DNA of 64,000 bases from Prauserella endophytica (GCF_005146945.1 NZ_SWMS01000004.1:305308-369307), one strand, 5' to 3'. Counted from the first letter of the stretch, positions 45,364 through 57,300 are shown. The notes: generated by a model from the letters alone, not told the origin. Program-made: numbers and translations.

Positions 45364-45897
45364 TCAGCCGGTGGCGGGCAGGGAATCGCGGATGGTGTCC
45401 GAGACCTGTTGCAGCGGGCCGGTTCCCGAGCCCGCCGGGACGGTGAGCGCCAGGTAGACGGGGCGGTCGACGACATACCACGTCGCTGCCCCCTCGCCGG
45501 GCACCTCCAGCCAGCGCACACCGTTGATCTGCCGCAGGTACGACGTGGGGGTCAGCTCTGGCGGGCGTTCGAGCCCGCACCGCAGCACCACGGGGTTGTC
45601 GGTGCCCCACGCGACCGTGGCCGGGGGAGCCGGCTGCGCCAGCTCCCGCCGCGCCAGCGTCTCACCGGAGGATTCCAGCTCGCCGGGTGCGGCCTCGATC
45701 ACCTTCGCGCACTCGGGGCTGCCGGACTTCGGCGCGGGGATCGACACGAGCGGCAGCGGACCGGTCTCGGTGCCCTCGTCGTCGCCGGACGACAGCACCC
45801 CCAGCACCGCCACCGCGACGGCGAGCGCGGCCGCCAGCACCGCGGCGGCGACGATGAGCATCCGGGGAGGCGCACCTGTCTCGGTCACGCTCCCCAC
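45364..45897 (-). CDS. DUF3515 membrane-anchored protein
   Basis: A 177-residue protein with one N-terminal membrane helix (LIVAAAVLAAALAVAVAVLG) and an extracytoplasmic domain. The pattern CAKVIEAAPGEL, RRELAQPAPPATVAWG and VVLRCGLERPPEL is the DUF3515 family, seen in Rv2980. Two Cys may form a disulfide. GTG at 45897 or 45888. It follows the Lrp-type gene on the same strand after 12 nt. Function unknown. Confidence 0.85.
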   Translation of the reverse strand: MGSVTETGAPPRMLIVAAAVLAAALAVAVAVLGVLSSGDDEGTETGPLPLVSIPAPKSGSPECAKVIEAAPGELESSGETLARRELAQPAPPATVAWGTDNPVVLRCGLERPPELTPTSYLRQINGVRWLEVPGEGAATWYVVDRPVYLALTVPAGSGTGPLQQVSDTIRDSLPATG

Positions 45898-45909
45898 TAC
45901 AGCACAGCC

Positions 45910-46143
45910 CTACAGGTGCACCACGGGACAGGTCAGCGTGCGCGTGATGCCCTCCACGTTCTGCACCTTCGCGACCACGAGCTGCCCCAGCTGGTCGACG
46001 TTGTCGGCCTCGGCGCGCACGATGACGTCGTAGGGGCCGGTGACATCCTCCGAGCTGGTGACACCGGGGATGCCGGCGATCTCGGCCGCGACGGAGGCTG
46101 CCTTGCCGACCTCGGTCTGGATGAGGATGTATGCGTGGACCAC
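45910..46143 (-). CDS. Stand-alone Lrp/AsnC ligand-binding domain protein
   Basis: A 77-residue RAM domain (VVHAYILIQTEVGKAASVA, GPYDVIVRAEADNVDQLGQL) without a DNA-binding part. Such proteins bind amino acids as oligomers. GTG at 46143 follows GAAGGGG; extending upstream gives non-homologous sequence. It overlaps nothing and is divergent from thiL. Confidence 0.85.
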   Translation of the reverse strand: MVHAYILIQTEVGKAASVAAEIAGIPGVTSSEDVTGPYDVIVRAEADNVDQLGQLVVAKVQNVEGITRTLTCPVVHL

Positions 46144-46262
46144 GGCGCGCCCCTTCGTCTGGATGGGTTCGTCAAGCTCAAGATAGGAACGTTGAAGCAA
46201 CGTACCGCAGGCGGGGCAACGATCGGACATCCGATGAGTCTCGGGTTACACCGGAGGTGTCA

Positions 46263-47249
46263 GTGGAGGACAGACCCACGCCGGACAGTGCCGCCGAGGG
46301 CACTGCCGACACGGTGGCGGCGATCGGCGAGTTCGGCCTGATCCGCGCCGTCACCGCGAACCGCACGCAGCCGTCGACGACGCTGCTCGGCCCCGGCGAC
46401 GACGCCGCCGTCGTCGCCGCGCCCGACGGCAGGGTGGTGGTGTCGACGGATGTGCTGGTGCACGGCGTGCACTTCCGGCTGGACTGGTCCACTCCGGAGC
46501 AGGTCGGGCACAAGGCGATCGCGGTGAACCTCGCCGACATCGCGGCGATGGGCGCGGTGCCCACCTCCGTCGTGGTCGGGATCGCGTGCCCCGCCGACGA
46601 GAAGACGGCGACCGTCACGCAGCTGTTCGACGGGATGGCCGCGGAGGCGGGCCGCGCGCGGGTCGGCCTCGTCGGCGGCGACATGGTGCGCTCCGACCAG
46701 CTCGTGATCAGCGTCACCGCCCTGGGCGACCTCGGTGGGAGGCCACCGGTGACGCGCTCCGGTGCCCGGCCCGGCGACATCGTGGCGGTGTGCGGGCGGC
46801 TCGGCTGGGCCGCCGCCGGACTCGCCGTGCTTGGCCGGGGTTTCCGTTCGCCGGTCGGCGTGGTCAACGCCCAGCGTTTCCCCGAGCCGCCCTATGCCGC
46901 GGGACCGGCGGCCGCGCTCGCCGGGGCCACCGCCATGATCGACGTCTCCGACGGCCTCCTCGCCGACCTCGGCCACCTCGCCCAGCAGTCGAACGTCGGC
47001 ATCGACGTGCACACCGACCGGCTCGACGTCGACCGGAAGCTCACCGACGTGGGCACCGCGCTCGGCGCCGACCCGCTGCACTGGGTGCTCACCGGCGGCG
47101 AGGACCACGCGCTCGCCGCGACGTTCCCCTCGTTCACCGACCTGCCGGAGGGCTGGGTCCGCATCGGCACCGTGCTGCTGCCCGACACCGGCATCACCGT
47201 GGACGGCAAGCCCTACGAGCACGAAAGCGGTTGGGAGCACTGGCGCTGA
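46263..47249 (+). CDS. thiL: Thiamine-monophosphate kinase
   Basis: A 328-residue ATP enzyme that makes thiamine diphosphate. Motifs are GEFGLIRAVTANR, LGPGDDAAVV, HKAIAVNLADIAAMGA and IDVSDGLLADLGHLAQ. GTG at 46263 follows GGAGG by 5 nt. It heads a run of plus-strand genes thiL-GNAT-gCA-ung. Confidence 0.95.
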   Translation: MEDRPTPDSAAEGTADTVAAIGEFGLIRAVTANRTQPSTTLLGPGDDAAVVAAPDGRVVVSTDVLVHGVHFRLDWSTPEQVGHKAIAVNLADIAAMGAVPTSVVVGIACPADEKTATVTQLFDGMAAEAGRARVGLVGGDMVRSDQLVISVTALGDLGGRPPVTRSGARPGDIVAVCGRLGWAAAGLAVLGRGFRSPVGVVNAQRFPEPPYAAGPAAALAGATAMIDVSDGLLADLGHLAQQSNVGIDVHTDRLDVDRKLTDVGTALGADPLHWVLTGGEDHALAATFPSFTDLPEGWVRIGTVLLPDTGITVDGKPYEHESGWEHWR

Positions 47250-47258
47250 TCCGGTTTC

Positions 47259-47747
47259 ATGGGCGGGGTGGAGATACGAGTAGTCCCGTTCGACCACCCG
47301 GACGCGGTGAAGCTGATCGACCTGGTGCAGCAGGAGTACGTGACGCGCTATGGCGATCCCGACGTGACGCCCGTGGACCCGGCGCAGTTCTCGCCGCCGC
47401 ACGGGATCTTCCTGGTCGGCTACCGCGACGGCGTGCCCGTCGCGTGCGGTGGCTGGCGCGCGCACGACGGTCCCGTGCCCACGTTCCGGCCCGGTGACGC
47501 CGAGCTCAAGCGGATGTTCGTCGTCGATACCGAGCGCGGCAACGGCTTCGCGCGGGCGATGCTCGCGCAGCTGGAACGCACCGCGCTCGCCGCGGGCCGC
47601 AGGCGGGCGGTGCTGGAGACCGGCACCGAACAGCCGGAGGCGATCGCGTTGTACCGTTCGTCGGGCTACACCGACATCCCCGGTTTCGGCGTCTACAAGG
47701 ACGAGCCGGAGAGCGTGTACCTGGCGAAGGAACTGAAGGAGAGCTAG
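47259..47747 (+). CDS. GNAT-family N-acetyltransferase
   Basis: A 162-residue acetyltransferase. The acetyl-CoA loop is RMFVVDTERGNGFARAMLAQLE, and ALYRSSGYTDIPGFGVYKD closes the fold. It starts 10 nt after thiL. The substrate is unknown. Confidence 0.88.
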   Translation: MGGVEIRVVPFDHPDAVKLIDLVQQEYVTRYGDPDVTPVDPAQFSPPHGIFLVGYRDGVPVACGGWRAHDGPVPTFRPGDAELKRMFVVDTERGNGFARAMLAQLERTALAAGRRRAVLETGTEQPEAIALYRSSGYTDIPGFGVYKDEPESVYLAKELKES

Positions 47748-47755
47748 CGCATCCC

Positions 47756-48277
47756 ATGGCGATCTACGCACTCGGCGAGCTGGAGCCAACCATTCACCCC
47801 GACGCGTACGTGCACCCCGACGCCACCGTGATCGGGGACGTCCGCATCGGCGCGCACGCCTCGGTGTGGCCGCAGACCGTGTTGCGTGGCGACAACGGCT
47901 ACATCGAGCTCGGGGAGCGCTCCAACATCCAGGACGGCTGCGTGGTGCACTGCACGCGCAGGGACCCCACGATCCTGGGCGCCGACTCCGCGATCGGGCA
48001 CTCGGTGCACGTCGAGGGTGCGCGCATCGGCACGGGCTGCCTCATCGCGTCCGGGTCGGTGGTGCTCAACGGCACGGTGCTCGAGGACGGCGCGATGGTC
48101 GGAGCCGGGGCGGTGCTCTCCTACAACTCGCGCGTCCCGTCCGGGCACATCGCGCTCGGCGTCCCGGCGAAGACGCGGCCCAACACGTCGTTCGGCCCGG
48201 AGAAGATCGCGGGCGTGGTCAACAGCTACGTGGAGCGGGCCAAGCGTTTTCGCGCCGAGCTCAAGCGCTTGGATTGA
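47756..48277 (+). CDS. Gamma-class carbonic anhydrase-like protein
   Basis: A 173-residue left-handed beta-helix protein built from hexapeptide repeats ([20 protein letters not shown]). The candidate metal histidines lie in DGCVVHCTR and [13 protein letters not shown]. It starts 9 nt after the GNAT gene. Family members include carbonic anhydrases and inactive relatives; activity is not certain. Confidence 0.85.
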   Translation: MAIYALGELEPTIHPDAYVHPDATVIGDVRIGAHASVWPQTVLRGDNGYIELGERSNIQDGCVVHCTRRDPTILGADSAIGHSVHVEGARIGTGCLIASGSVVLNGTVLEDGAMVGAGAVLSYNSRVPSGHIALGVPAKTRPNTSFGPEKIAGVVNSYVERAKRFRAELKRLD

Positions 48278-48281
48278 CACA

Positions 48282-48330
48282 GCGGCGCGGAGCGCCTCCG
48301 TAAAACGGGTGGGGCGGGTGACGGGTGGGC
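48282..48330 (-). repeat. Inverted copy of the dispersed spacer element
   Basis: Read on the minus strand this matches CCCACCCGTC...CGGAGGCGC...CGCCGCTGTG of the element at 4823-4872. It fills the gap before ung. No palindrome accompanies it. Confidence 0.5.
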
Positions 48331-48353
48331 TGAGCCCGCTAGGGTTGCGTGCC

Positions 48354-49031
48354 GTGACCGCACGACCGCTGCACGAGATCATCGACCCGGGCTGGGCGAA
48401 GGCGCTCTCCCCGGTCGAGGCCAAGATCACTGCGATGGGGGAGTTCCTGCGCGGCGAGGTCGCCGAGGGCCGCAAGTACCTGCCCTCCGGTGACAACATC
48501 CTGCGTGCGTTCAAGCAGCCGTTCGAGGACGTGCGCGTGCTGATCGTGGGCCAGGACCCGTACCCGACGCCGGGGCACCCGATCGGTCTGTGCTTCGCCG
48601 TCGCGCCCGACGTCCGGCCGCTGCCGAAGAGCCTCATCAACATCTACCGTGAGTACTGCGAGGACCTCGGTCACCCCACGCCGTCCAACGGCGACCTCAC
48701 GCCGTGGACCCGGCAGGGCGTGCTGCTGCTCAACAGGGCACTCACGGTGCAGCCCGGCAAACCGAACTCCCACCAGGGCAAGGGCTGGGAGGAGATCACC
48801 GAGCAGGCCATCAGGGCGCTCGCGGCGCGCGAGGAGCCCATGGTGGCGATCCTGTGGGGCAGCAACGCGCGCAGGCTCAAGCCCCTGCTCGGTGACGTGC
48901 CGTGCATCGAGTCGGTGCACCCGAGCCCGCTGTCCGCACACAACGGCTTCTTCGGCTCCCGCCCGTTCAGCCGCGCCAACGAGCTGCTCGAGAAGCAGGG
49001 CGCCGCGCCGATCGACTGGAAGCTGCCCTGA
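48354..49031 (+). CDS. ung: Uracil-DNA glycosylase, family 1
   Basis: A 225-residue repair enzyme that removes uracil from DNA. The water-activating loop [16 protein letters not shown] and the minor-groove loop [17 protein letters not shown] are intact. GTG at 48354 starts the family N-terminus. Order thiL-ung matches mycobacteria. Confidence 0.97.
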   Translation: MTARPLHEIIDPGWAKALSPVEAKITAMGEFLRGEVAEGRKYLPSGDNILRAFKQPFEDVRVLIVGQDPYPTPGHPIGLCFAVAPDVRPLPKSLINIYREYCEDLGHPTPSNGDLTPWTRQGVLLLNRALTVQPGKPNSHQGKGWEEITEQAIRALAAREEPMVAILWGSNARRLKPLLGDVPCIESVHPSPLSAHNGFFGSRPFSRANELLEKQGAAPIDWKLP

Positions 49032-49047
49032 GCCCCCGGACATGACA

Positions 49048-49079
49048 ACGGCCCGGCGACCGAACGGTCACCGGGCCGT
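49048..49079. terminator. Bidirectional hairpin between ung and rpmB
   Basis: ACGGCCCGG and CCGGGCCGT are perfect arms with an inner ACC/GGT pair. It lies between convergent genes that stop at 49031 and 49097. Confidence 0.85.
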
Positions 49080-49096
49080 GTGGCAAGACTCTGGGG

Positions 49097-49288
49097 TCAG
49101 CCCCGAACGACCTTGCCCGCCTTGAGGCAGGAGGTGCACACGTTCAGGCGCTTCCTCTGGGAAAGCCCGATCTTGGCGTGCACGGTCTGGATGTTCGGGT
49201 TCCACCGGCGGTTGGTACGCCGGTGAGAGTGCGAGACCGACTTGCCGAAGCCCGGCCCCTTGCCACAGACGTCGCACACGGCAGCCAC
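49097..49288 (-). CDS. rpmB: Ribosomal protein L28
   Basis: A 63-residue large-subunit protein. CDVCGKGP and CTSCLKAG are the two zinc-ligand pairs of the C+ form; [17 protein letters not shown] is the family core. GTG at 49288 follows GAGGAG. The C+ form suggests that a zinc-free paralogue may exist elsewhere in the genome for zinc starvation. Confidence 0.95.
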   Translation of the reverse strand: MAAVCDVCGKGPGFGKSVSHSHRRTNRRWNPNIQTVHAKIGLSQRKRLNVCTSCLKAGKVVRG

Positions 49289-49432
49289 GTCGAACACTCC
49301 TCGAAGAAATAGGTCAACAAAACCCACCCGGCGAATGCCGGGCAACTCGAACAGGGTAGCCGGTGCTCTCCCGGCGGCCGTAGCCGGGTCGATACGCTCG
49401 CGAAGAACCCTTCGAACCAGTGCGGAGGATAC

Positions 49433-51004
49433 GTGGTGCGGGCCTTGGACGCGGATGCTGTGTGCGCGTGGGCCGCGGCCTGCGTACACAGCCTTTCGGC
49501 ACTGCGTTCCGACATCGACGGCATCAACGTCTACCCGGTCGCCGACTCCGACACCGGGTCCAACCTGCTGCACACGCTCTCGGCCGCGCAGGCCGAGCTG
49601 GCCGCCGCCGAGCGGGTCGGCGGTGCGGGGGAGGCGCTCGGCCTGCTCGCTCGCGGCGCCGTCGCCGCCGCGAGGGGCAACTCCGGTGTGATCATCTCCC
49701 AGGTGCTGCGCGGGCTCGCCGAGTCGGCGGCCGACGCCACGGAGCTCGACGGTCCCGCGCTCGCCTCGGCGCTCAAGCGCGCCGACGGGCTCGCCACCGA
49801 GGCGGTCGCCCGGCCGGTGGCGGGCACGATGCTGAGCGTGCTGCACGCCGTCGCCACGGCGGTCGGTGAGGGAACGCCCGCCGAGGTGGCCACCACGGCG
49901 GCGAAGGCGGCGGCCGACGCGCTGGAGGAGACGCCGCACCAGCTCGCCGCACTCGCGGTGGCCGGGGTGGTCGACGCGGGCGGCCGGGGCCTGGTCGCCG
50001 TGCTCGACGCGCTCGCCGGGGTGGTCACGGGCGAACGGGAGCCCGAGCACGCGCTCGCCGTGTCGCCGCCGGGACCGCCCGCGCCGCGCGCGTGGGAGGT
50101 CATGTACCTGCTCTCCGGGGCCGATGACGCGGCACTGCCGTCGCTGCGCAGGGCGCTGTCCGCGCTCGGCGACAGCGTGACCGTCGCCGGGGACGGCGCC
50201 GGCAACCACGCCGTGCACGTCCACTGCGCCGACATCGGCGCCGCCATCGAGGCCGGGCTGGCCCACGGCAGGCCACACCGGGTGCGCGTCGAGCCGCTCA
50301 TGACGCCGCCGCCGGTGGAGACCGCCGCGGCGAGGGGCGACCGCGCGGTGGTGGCCGTCGTGCACGGCGAGGGGCTCGCCGGGCTCATCGGCGAGGAGGG
50401 CGTGCCGGTGCTGGCCGTCGCCGCGGACGCGGAGCCGAGCGCGGAGGAGTTGCTCGGCCTGGTCACCGAGACCGCGGCGAGCCACGTGACCGTGCTGCCC
50501 GGCGGGGTCGGCCTCACGGCCGCGGCCGAGCGGATCGCCGGGCACGTGATGCTGCAGGACCGCGACGTCGTGGTGGTGCCGTGCGCGTCGCCGGTGCAAG
50601 TGCTCGCGGCGCTCGCCGTGCACGACGCGGGCCGCCGGGCGGGCTCGGACGTGGTGGCGATGGCCGAGGCCGCGGCGGCGACGCGGCGTGGCGACATCGT
50701 GGTGGCGAGCCAGGACTCGATCACGTGGGTCGGCCGCGCGCAGGCCGGGGACGTCGTGGGCCTGGTCGACGGCGAGGTGGTGCTCATCGAGCCCGGGCGG
50801 GGCGTCGAGCAGGCGGCCACGGCGGTGCTGGAGCGGATGCTGGCCGTGGGCGGCGAGCTCGTCACGGTGCTCACCGGGGTCGGCGCGCCCGACGGGATCG
50901 AGGACGCCATCGCCGCTCACCTGCGTGCCGCGCACCCCGAAGTCGAACTGGTGTGCTATTCCGGTGGGCAGACGGATGCGCTGCTGCTGATGGGTGTTGA
51001 GTGA
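49433..51004 (+). CDS. DAK2/FakA-like kinase with DegV-type C-terminal domain
   Basis: A 523-residue protein. Residues 1-195 are a DAK2 ATP-binding domain ([37 protein letters not shown]). A middle domain and a C-terminal part from about 320 resemble the FakA/DegV-like kinase family. Relatives phosphorylate fatty acids bound to FakB or are of unknown use. GTG at 49433 follows GGAGG. It ends as recG begins, as with Rv2974c and recG. Confidence 0.85.
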   Translation: MVRALDADAVCAWAAACVHSLSALRSDIDGINVYPVADSDTGSNLLHTLSAAQAELAAAERVGGAGEALGLLARGAVAAARGNSGVIISQVLRGLAESAADATELDGPALASALKRADGLATEAVARPVAGTMLSVLHAVATAVGEGTPAEVATTAAKAAADALEETPHQLAALAVAGVVDAGGRGLVAVLDALAGVVTGEREPEHALAVSPPGPPAPRAWEVMYLLSGADDAALPSLRRALSALGDSVTVAGDGAGNHAVHVHCADIGAAIEAGLAHGRPHRVRVEPLMTPPPVETAAARGDRAVVAVVHGEGLAGLIGEEGVPVLAVAADAEPSAEELLGLVTETAASHVTVLPGGVGLTAAAERIAGHVMLQDRDVVVVPCASPVQVLAALAVHDAGRRAGSDVVAMAEAAAATRRGDIVVASQDSITWVGRAQAGDVVGLVDGEVVLIEPGRGVEQAATAVLERMLAVGGELVTVLTGVGAPDGIEDAIAAHLRAAHPEVELVCYSGGQTDALLLMGVE

Positions 51005-51008
51005 ATCG

Positions 51009-53168
51009 ATGACTGAGCTGAGCGACGCGCTGACCAGGGTGCTCGGGGCCAAGACCGCCAAGGCACTGGACACCTCGCTGGGCATCGGGACGGTCGCGGA
51101 ACTGCTGCGGCACTACCCGCGCCGCTACGCCCGCCGCGGCGAGCTCACCGACATCGCCGGGCTGGAGATCGGCGAGCACGCCACGGTGCTCGCCAGGGTC
51201 GAGCGCGCCACGAAGAAGCCGATGCGCCAGCGCAGGGGGTCCATCCTCGAGGTCACGATCACCGACGGCCAGCGCAGGCTCTCGTGCGCGTTCTTCGGCA
51301 ACCAGGCGTGGCGCGAGCGCGAGCTGCGGCCCGGCAAGACCGGGCTGTTCGCGGGCAAGGTCACGGCGTTCCGCAACACGCTCCAGCTGGCGAATCCCGA
51401 GTACGAGCTGATCGATCCGGAGAGCGACGAGATCTCCACGCTGGACAGCTTCCTCGCCGAGATCATCCCCGTGTACCCCGCCGCGGCCGGCGTCCAGTCG
51501 TGGACGATCGGGCGTGCGGTGCGGCAGGTGCTCGACACCCTCGACCCGGTGGAGGATCCGCTGCCGGAGCAGCTGCGTGAGCGGCACGGCCTCGGCGACC
51601 TGCAGGAGGCGCTGCGTCAGATCCACCGGCCGGAGAGCTGGGAGCAGCTCGACGAGGCGCGTGAGCGGCTCAAGTGGGACGAGGCGATGGCGATCCAGCT
51701 GATCTTCGCGCAGCGGCGCCATTCCGCCGTCTCGCGGCCCGCGCCCGCGTGCCCGCCGAAGCCGGGCGGGATCGCGGCGGCCTTCGACGAGAAGCTGCCG
51801 TTCGAGCTCACGGCGGGCCAGCGGGAGGTCGGCGAGGCCATCGCCGCCGACCTCGCGGGCGAGCATCCCATGAACCGGCTGCTGCAGGGCGAGGTGGGCA
51901 GCGGCAAGACGATCGTGGCGCTGCGGGCGATGCTGCAGGCCGTGGACGCGGGCAGACAGGCCGCGATGCTCGCGCCCACCGAGGTGCTGGCAGCGCAGCA
52001 CGCGCGGTCGCTGCGGGAGATGCTCGGCGAGCTCGGTCAGGCGGGGGAGCTGGGCTCGGCCGACAACGCGACGAGGATCACGCTGCTGACGGGCTCGATG
52101 GGGGCGAAGGAGCGCAAGCAGGCGCTGCTGGACACCGCGAGCGGCGCGGCCGGGATCGTGGTGGGCACGCACGCGCTCATCCAGGAGCACGTGACGTTCG
52201 CCGACCTCGGCTTCGTCGTCGTGGACGAGCAGCACCGGTTCGGCGTGGAGCAGCGGGACGCGCTGCGCTCGCGCGGCGCCGACTCGACGAGCCCGCACGT
52301 GCTGGTGATGACGGCGACACCGATCCCGAGGACGGTGGCGATGACCGTCTACGGAGACCTGGAGACGTCCTCGCTGCGTGAGCTGCCCGCCGGGCGCTCG
52401 CCGATCTCGACGAGCGTGGTGCCCGTCGCCGAGAAGCCGGCGTGGCTGGACCGGGCGTGGCAACGGCTCGTGGAGGAGGTCGGCAAGGGGCACCAGGCCT
52501 ACATCGTGTGCCCGCGCATCGGCGACGAGCCGCCGTCGGACAAGAGCGACAAACGGCCTCCCATCGCCGTGCTGGACCTCGCGCCGCAGCTGGCCGAGGG
52601 TCCGCTCAACGGCCTGGGGATCGGCGTGCTGCACGGCCGCCTGCCCAGCGACGAGAAGGACGCCGTGATGCGGGCGTTCTCCACGGGCAAGCTCGACGTG
52701 CTCGTGGCGACGACCGTGATCGAGGTCGGCGTGAACGTGCCCAACGCGACCGTCATGATGATCATGGACGCCGACCGGTTCGGCGTGAGCCAGCTGCACC
52801 AGCTGCGCGGCCGCGTCGGGCGGGGGAACGTGCCAGGCCTGTGCCTGCTCGTCACCGACGCGCTCGACGGCACCAGCACCCGGGCCCGGCTCGCGGCGGT
52901 GGAGTCGACGCTGGACGGCTTCGAGCTCTCCAAGCTGGACCTGGAGCTGCGCAGGGAGGGCGACATCCTCGGCGCCGCGCAGTCCGGCAAGCGCTCGGGT
53001 CTGAAACTGTTGTCGCTGCTGGAGGACGAGGACGTGATCGCGCGGACCCGCGCCGTGGCGCAGCAGATCGTGGCCTCGGACCCCGAGCTGGCGGAGTACC
53101 CAGGCCTCGCGCGGCTGGTGTCCGAGGTGGTGGACGAGGAGCGAGCGGAGTTCCTGGATAAGTCCTAG
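51009..53168 (+). CDS. recG: ATP-dependent DNA helicase RecG
   Basis: A 719-residue helicase that reverses stalled forks and branch-migrates junctions. An OB/wedge domain lies N-terminal. Walker A is [12 protein letters not shown], the DExH box [14 protein letters not shown], motif [11 protein letters not shown] and motif [17 protein letters not shown] at 51009 is chosen; GTG at 50994 would overlap the previous gene. It is translationally close to the DAK gene. Confidence 0.96.
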   Translation: MTELSDALTRVLGAKTAKALDTSLGIGTVAELLRHYPRRYARRGELTDIAGLEIGEHATVLARVERATKKPMRQRRGSILEVTITDGQRRLSCAFFGNQAWRERELRPGKTGLFAGKVTAFRNTLQLANPEYELIDPESDEISTLDSFLAEIIPVYPAAAGVQSWTIGRAVRQVLDTLDPVEDPLPEQLRERHGLGDLQEALRQIHRPESWEQLDEARERLKWDEAMAIQLIFAQRRHSAVSRPAPACPPKPGGIAAAFDEKLPFELTAGQREVGEAIAADLAGEHPMNRLLQGEVGSGKTIVALRAMLQAVDAGRQAAMLAPTEVLAAQHARSLREMLGELGQAGELGSADNATRITLLTGSMGAKERKQALLDTASGAAGIVVGTHALIQEHVTFADLGFVVVDEQHRFGVEQRDALRSRGADSTSPHVLVMTATPIPRTVAMTVYGDLETSSLRELPAGRSPISTSVVPVAEKPAWLDRAWQRLVEEVGKGHQAYIVCPRIGDEPPSDKSDKRPPIAVLDLAPQLAEGPLNGLGIGVLHGRLPSDEKDAVMRAFSTGKLDVLVATTVIEVGVNVPNATVMMIMDADRFGVSQLHQLRGRVGRGNVPGLCLLVTDALDGTSTRARLAAVESTLDGFELSKLDLELRREGDILGAAQSGKRSGLKLLSLLEDEDVIARTRAVAQQIVASDPELAEYPGLARLVSEVVDEERAEFLDKS

Positions 53169-53200
53169 CCCCCTCGTCGCGCCCCGAGGCCACCCCGACT

Positions 53201-53253
53201 GCAGTGAAGGCCACCTTCACTGCGTTCAACGCAGTGAAGGTGGCCTTCACTGC
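53201..53253. repeat. Perfect 53-bp palindrome after recG
   Basis: This is the same 26-bp-arm structure as at 45295, base for base in the arms. Here the flanking genes are co-directional (recG and the S8 gene), so it would work as a terminator for recG. Confidence 0.9.
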
Positions 53254-53325
53254 AGTCGCTCCGCGCACCGCACGATGGTGGTACTCCGCCTGCGCGCCCG
53301 GTTCGCGCGCGGTAGACGGGTGCCC

Positions 53326-54267
53326 ATGCGTATTCGACTGGCCCGTTCCCTGTTCGCCGCCTGGACCGCCGCACTGCTCACGGCCACCGCCGCCCCGGCG
53401 CTCGCCGCCTCCGGCGTGCAGCAGGCCCCGCCCAACTGGGGGCTGGACCGGATCGACCAGCGGGCCGGGGGAGCCCAGCTGGACCAGCGCTACCGGTACC
53501 AGGGCGACGGCGCGGGCGTCACCGTGTACGTGATCGACTCCGGCGTCGACGGCACCCATCCCGACTTCGGTGGCCGCGTGGCGGGCGGCAAGGACTTCGT
53601 GGACGGCGACGAGCACCCCGTCGACCTCAACGGGCACGGCACCAGCCTCGCCGGGGTCGTCGGCGGGCAGGCACACGGCGTCGCCAAGGGAGTGCGCATC
53701 GTGCCGGTGCGGGTGCTCGACCAGAACGGCGGCGGCAACGGCCTCAGTGTGGTCGCCGGTATCGACTGGGTGGTCAACAACGCGCGGCAGCCCGCGGTCG
53801 CCGTGATCGGCATCGGCGGCCCCGCGAGCGATGCCGTGGACACGGCCGTGCGCGGGCTGGCGAAGATCATGCCGGTGGCCGTTCCCGCGGGCGGTGCGAC
53901 GGCCGACGCGGGCCAGAGCTCGCCCGGCCGGATCCCCGAGGTGCTCACCGTCGCCGCGAGCGACATTGCCGACAAACCCGTGCCGACCTCGAACTTCGGC
54001 GCCGCGGTGGATCTCTACGCCCCCGGCGCGGACGTGCGGGCCCCTGCGCTCAAGGGCGGTACGGCCGAGCTGACGGGCACGTCGGTGGCCGCGGCGCACG
54101 TGGCCGGGGTCGCCGCGCTCTACCGCGCGGCCCGCCCCGAGGCGACGCCGCAGCAGGTGACCGAGGCCGTGGTGGCGAACGCGAGCCCCGGGGTACTCAC
54201 CGGCGTGCGCGACGGCACCGCGAACCGCCTGCTCTACGCCGGCCCGATCCCGGCAGACGGCCGGTGA
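53326..54267 (+). CDS. Secreted subtilisin-like (S8) protein lacking the oxyanion Asn
   Basis: A 313-residue protein with a signal peptide ([20 protein letters not shown]). The triad is intact: Asp71 in VIDSGVDG, His104 in NGHGTS and Ser253 in [11 protein letters not shown]. The oxyanion-hole Asn expected in the AAGN segment is Gly190 (VPAGGA). No propeptide or C-terminal membrane anchor is seen, unlike mycosins. It may be a weakened protease or a binding protein. ATG at 53326 begins the signal peptide. Confidence 0.88.
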   Translation: MRIRLARSLFAAWTAALLTATAAPALAASGVQQAPPNWGLDRIDQRAGGAQLDQRYRYQGDGAGVTVYVIDSGVDGTHPDFGGRVAGGKDFVDGDEHPVDLNGHGTSLAGVVGGQAHGVAKGVRIVPVRVLDQNGGGNGLSVVAGIDWVVNNARQPAVAVIGIGGPASDAVDTAVRGLAKIMPVAVPAGGATADAGQSSPGRIPEVLTVAASDIADKPVPTSNFGAAVDLYAPGADVRAPALKGGTAELTGTSVAAAHVAGVAALYRAARPEATPQQVTEAVVANASPGVLTGVRDGTANRLLYAGPIPADGR

Positions 54268-54356
54268 TGTCCAGTAGCTGGGAGCGAACTCCCGGAGAGC
54301 GGGAGCTTCGGGGTAACGTGCCTCGCGACCGATCCGTGTAAAGGAAAGGACCGGGG

Positions 54357-57300
54357 ATGTTCCGCAAAGTGCTCGTCGCCAACCGCGGCGAGATCGCCAT
54401 CCGTGCGTTCCGTGCCGCCTACGAACTGGGCGCGGGGACGGTGGCCGTGTTCCCGCACGAGGACCGAAACTCGCTGCATCGCCTGAAGGCCGACGAGGCG
54501 TACGAGATCGGTGAGCCGGGTCACCCGGTGCGTGCCTACCTCTCGGTGGACGAGATCGTCCGCGCCGCCGTGAAGGCAGGCGCCGACGCCGTCTACCCGG
54601 GCTACGGCTTCCTGTCCGAGAACCCGGACCTGGCGCGCGCCTGCGAGGAAGCCGGGATCACGTTCGTCGGCCCCAGCGCGGAGATCCTCGAGCTGACCGG
54701 TAACAAGGCCCGCGCCGTCGCCGCCGCCAAGGCGGCCGGTGTGCCCGTGCTGGGCTCGTCGGCACCGTCGTCCGATGTGGACACCCTCGTGGAGGCCGCG
54801 GAGGAGCTGGGCTTCCCGGTGTTCGTCAAGGCCGTCGCCGGTGGTGGCGGACGCGGCATGCGCAGGGTCGAGGACCCGAGGCAGCTGCGGGAGTCGATCG
54901 AGGCCGCGGCCCGCGAGGCCGAGTCGGCGTTCGGCGACCCGACCGTCTTCCTCGAGAAGGCCGTCGTGGAGCCCCGGCACATCGAGGTGCAGATCCTCAG
55001 TGATGGCCAGGGTGGCGTGATCCACCTCTACGAGCGCGACTGCTCGGTGCAGCGGCGGCACCAGAAGGTGATCGAGCTGGCGCCCGCGCCGAACCTCGAC
55101 CCCGGGCTGCGCGAGCGGATCTGTGCCGACGCCGTGAAGTTCGCCAGGCAGATCGGCTACCGCAACGCGGGAACCGTGGAGTTCCTCGTCGACCGCGACG
55201 GCAACCACGTCTTCATCGAGATGAACCCGCGCATCCAGGTGGAGCACACGGTGACCGAGGAGGTCACCGACGTCGACCTGGTGCAGTCGCAGCTGCGCAT
55301 CGCCTCCGGCGAGACGCTGGCCGACCTCGACCTGGCGCAGGAGAAGGTCTATCTGCGGGGCGCGGCGATGCAGTGCCGCATCACCACCGAGGACCCCGCG
55401 AACGGGTTCCGGCCCGACACCGGCATGATCAGCGCCTACCGCTCGCCGGGCGGCTCCGGCATCCGCCTCGACGGCGGTACCGCGTTCTCCGGCACGGAGA
55501 TCAGCGCGCACTTCGACTCGATGCTCGTGAAGCTCACGTGCCGCGGGCGGACGTTCGCCACCGCCGTCGGCCGCGCCCGCAGGGCGCTGGCCGAGTTCCG
55601 CATCCGTGGTGTCGCCACCAACATCCCGTTCCTGCAGGCGGTGCTCGACGACACCGACTTCCAGGAGGGGCGCGTCACCACCGCGTTCATCGAGGAGCGG
55701 CCGCACCTGCTCACCGCGCGGCACTCCGCCGACCGCGGCACGCGCCTGCTGACCTACCTCGCCGACGTCACGGTGAACAAGCCCAACGGCGAGCGGCCGA
55801 GGCTCATCGACCCGCAGGCGAAGGTGCCCGTGCTGCCCGAGGGTGAGCCGCCCGCCGGGTCGAAGCAGAAGCTCACCGAGCTGGGGCCCGAGGGCTTCGC
55901 GCGCTGGCTGCGGGAGTCGCCGACGATCGGCGTGACCGACACGACCTTCCGCGACGCCCACCAGTCGCTGCTGGCCACGCGCGTGCGGACCAAGGACCTG
56001 CTGGCGATCGCGCCGGTCGTGGCGCGCACGGTGCCCCAGCTGCTGTCCGTGGAGTGCTGGGGTGGTGCGACGTACGACGTGGCGCTGCGATTCCTGGCCG
56101 AGGACCCGTGGGAGCGGCTGGCGGCGTTGCGCGAGGCGATGCCGAACATCTGCCTGCAGATGCTGCTGCGTGGCCGCAACACCGTGGGGTACACGCCGTA
56201 CCCGACCGAGGTGACCGACGCGTTCGTCGAGGAGGCGACCGCGACCGGCATCGACATCTTCCGCATCTTCGACGCGCTCAACGACGTGGAGCAGATGCGG
56301 CCTGCGATCGAGGCGGTGCGGAGCACCGGATCGGCAGTGGCCGAGGTGGCGCTGTGCTACACCTCGGACCTGTCGAACCCGGCGGAGAAGCTGTACACGC
56401 TCGACTACTATCTCAAGCTGGCCGAGCAGATCGTCGGCGCCGGCGCGCACGTGCTGGCGATCAAGGACATGGCCGGTCTGCTGCGGGCGCCCGCAGCGGT
56501 GAAGCTGGTGACAGCGCTGCGCAGGGAGTTCGACCTGCCGGTGCACATCCACACCCACGACACCGCGGGTGGACAGCTCGGCACGTACCTGGCGGCGATC
56601 GGGGCCGGGGCCGACGCCGTGGACGGAGCCGTCGCGTCGATGGCGGGTACGACGTCGCAGCCGTCGCTGTCGGCGATCGTGGCTGCCACCGACTTCTCCG
56701 ACCGGCCGACCGGGCTGGACCTGCAGGCGATCGGTGACCTCGAGCCGTACTGGGAGATCGTGCGCAAGATCTACGCGCCGTTCGAGGCGGGACTGGCCTC
56801 GCCGACCGGGCGCGTGTACCACCACGAGATCCCCGGCGGACAGCTGTCGAACCTGCGCACGCAGGCGCGGGCCCTCGGGCTCGGCGACCGCTTCGAGGAC
56901 ATCGAGAAGATGTACGAGGCGGCCGACAAGATGCTGGGCCACCTGGTGAAGGTCACGCCGTCGTCGAAGGTCGTCGGTGATCTCGCGCTGCACCTCGTGG
57001 GCGCGGGGGTGTCGCCCGAGGAGTTCGAGGCGGAGCCGTCGAAGTTCGACATCCCGGACTCGGTGATCGGCTTCCTGCGCGGCGAGCTGGGCGACCCGCC
57101 CGGTGGCTGGCCGGAGCCGTTCCGCACGAAGGCCCTGGAGGGCAGGGCGGAGCCGAAGCCGGTGGTGGAGCTGTCCGAAGAGGACCGCTCGGAGCTGGCG
57201 GCCAACCGTCGTGCGACGCTGAACCGGTTGCTGTTCCCCGGGCCGACGAAGGAGTTCGAGGCGCACCGCGAGGCGCACGGCGACACCAGCGTGCTGCCGA

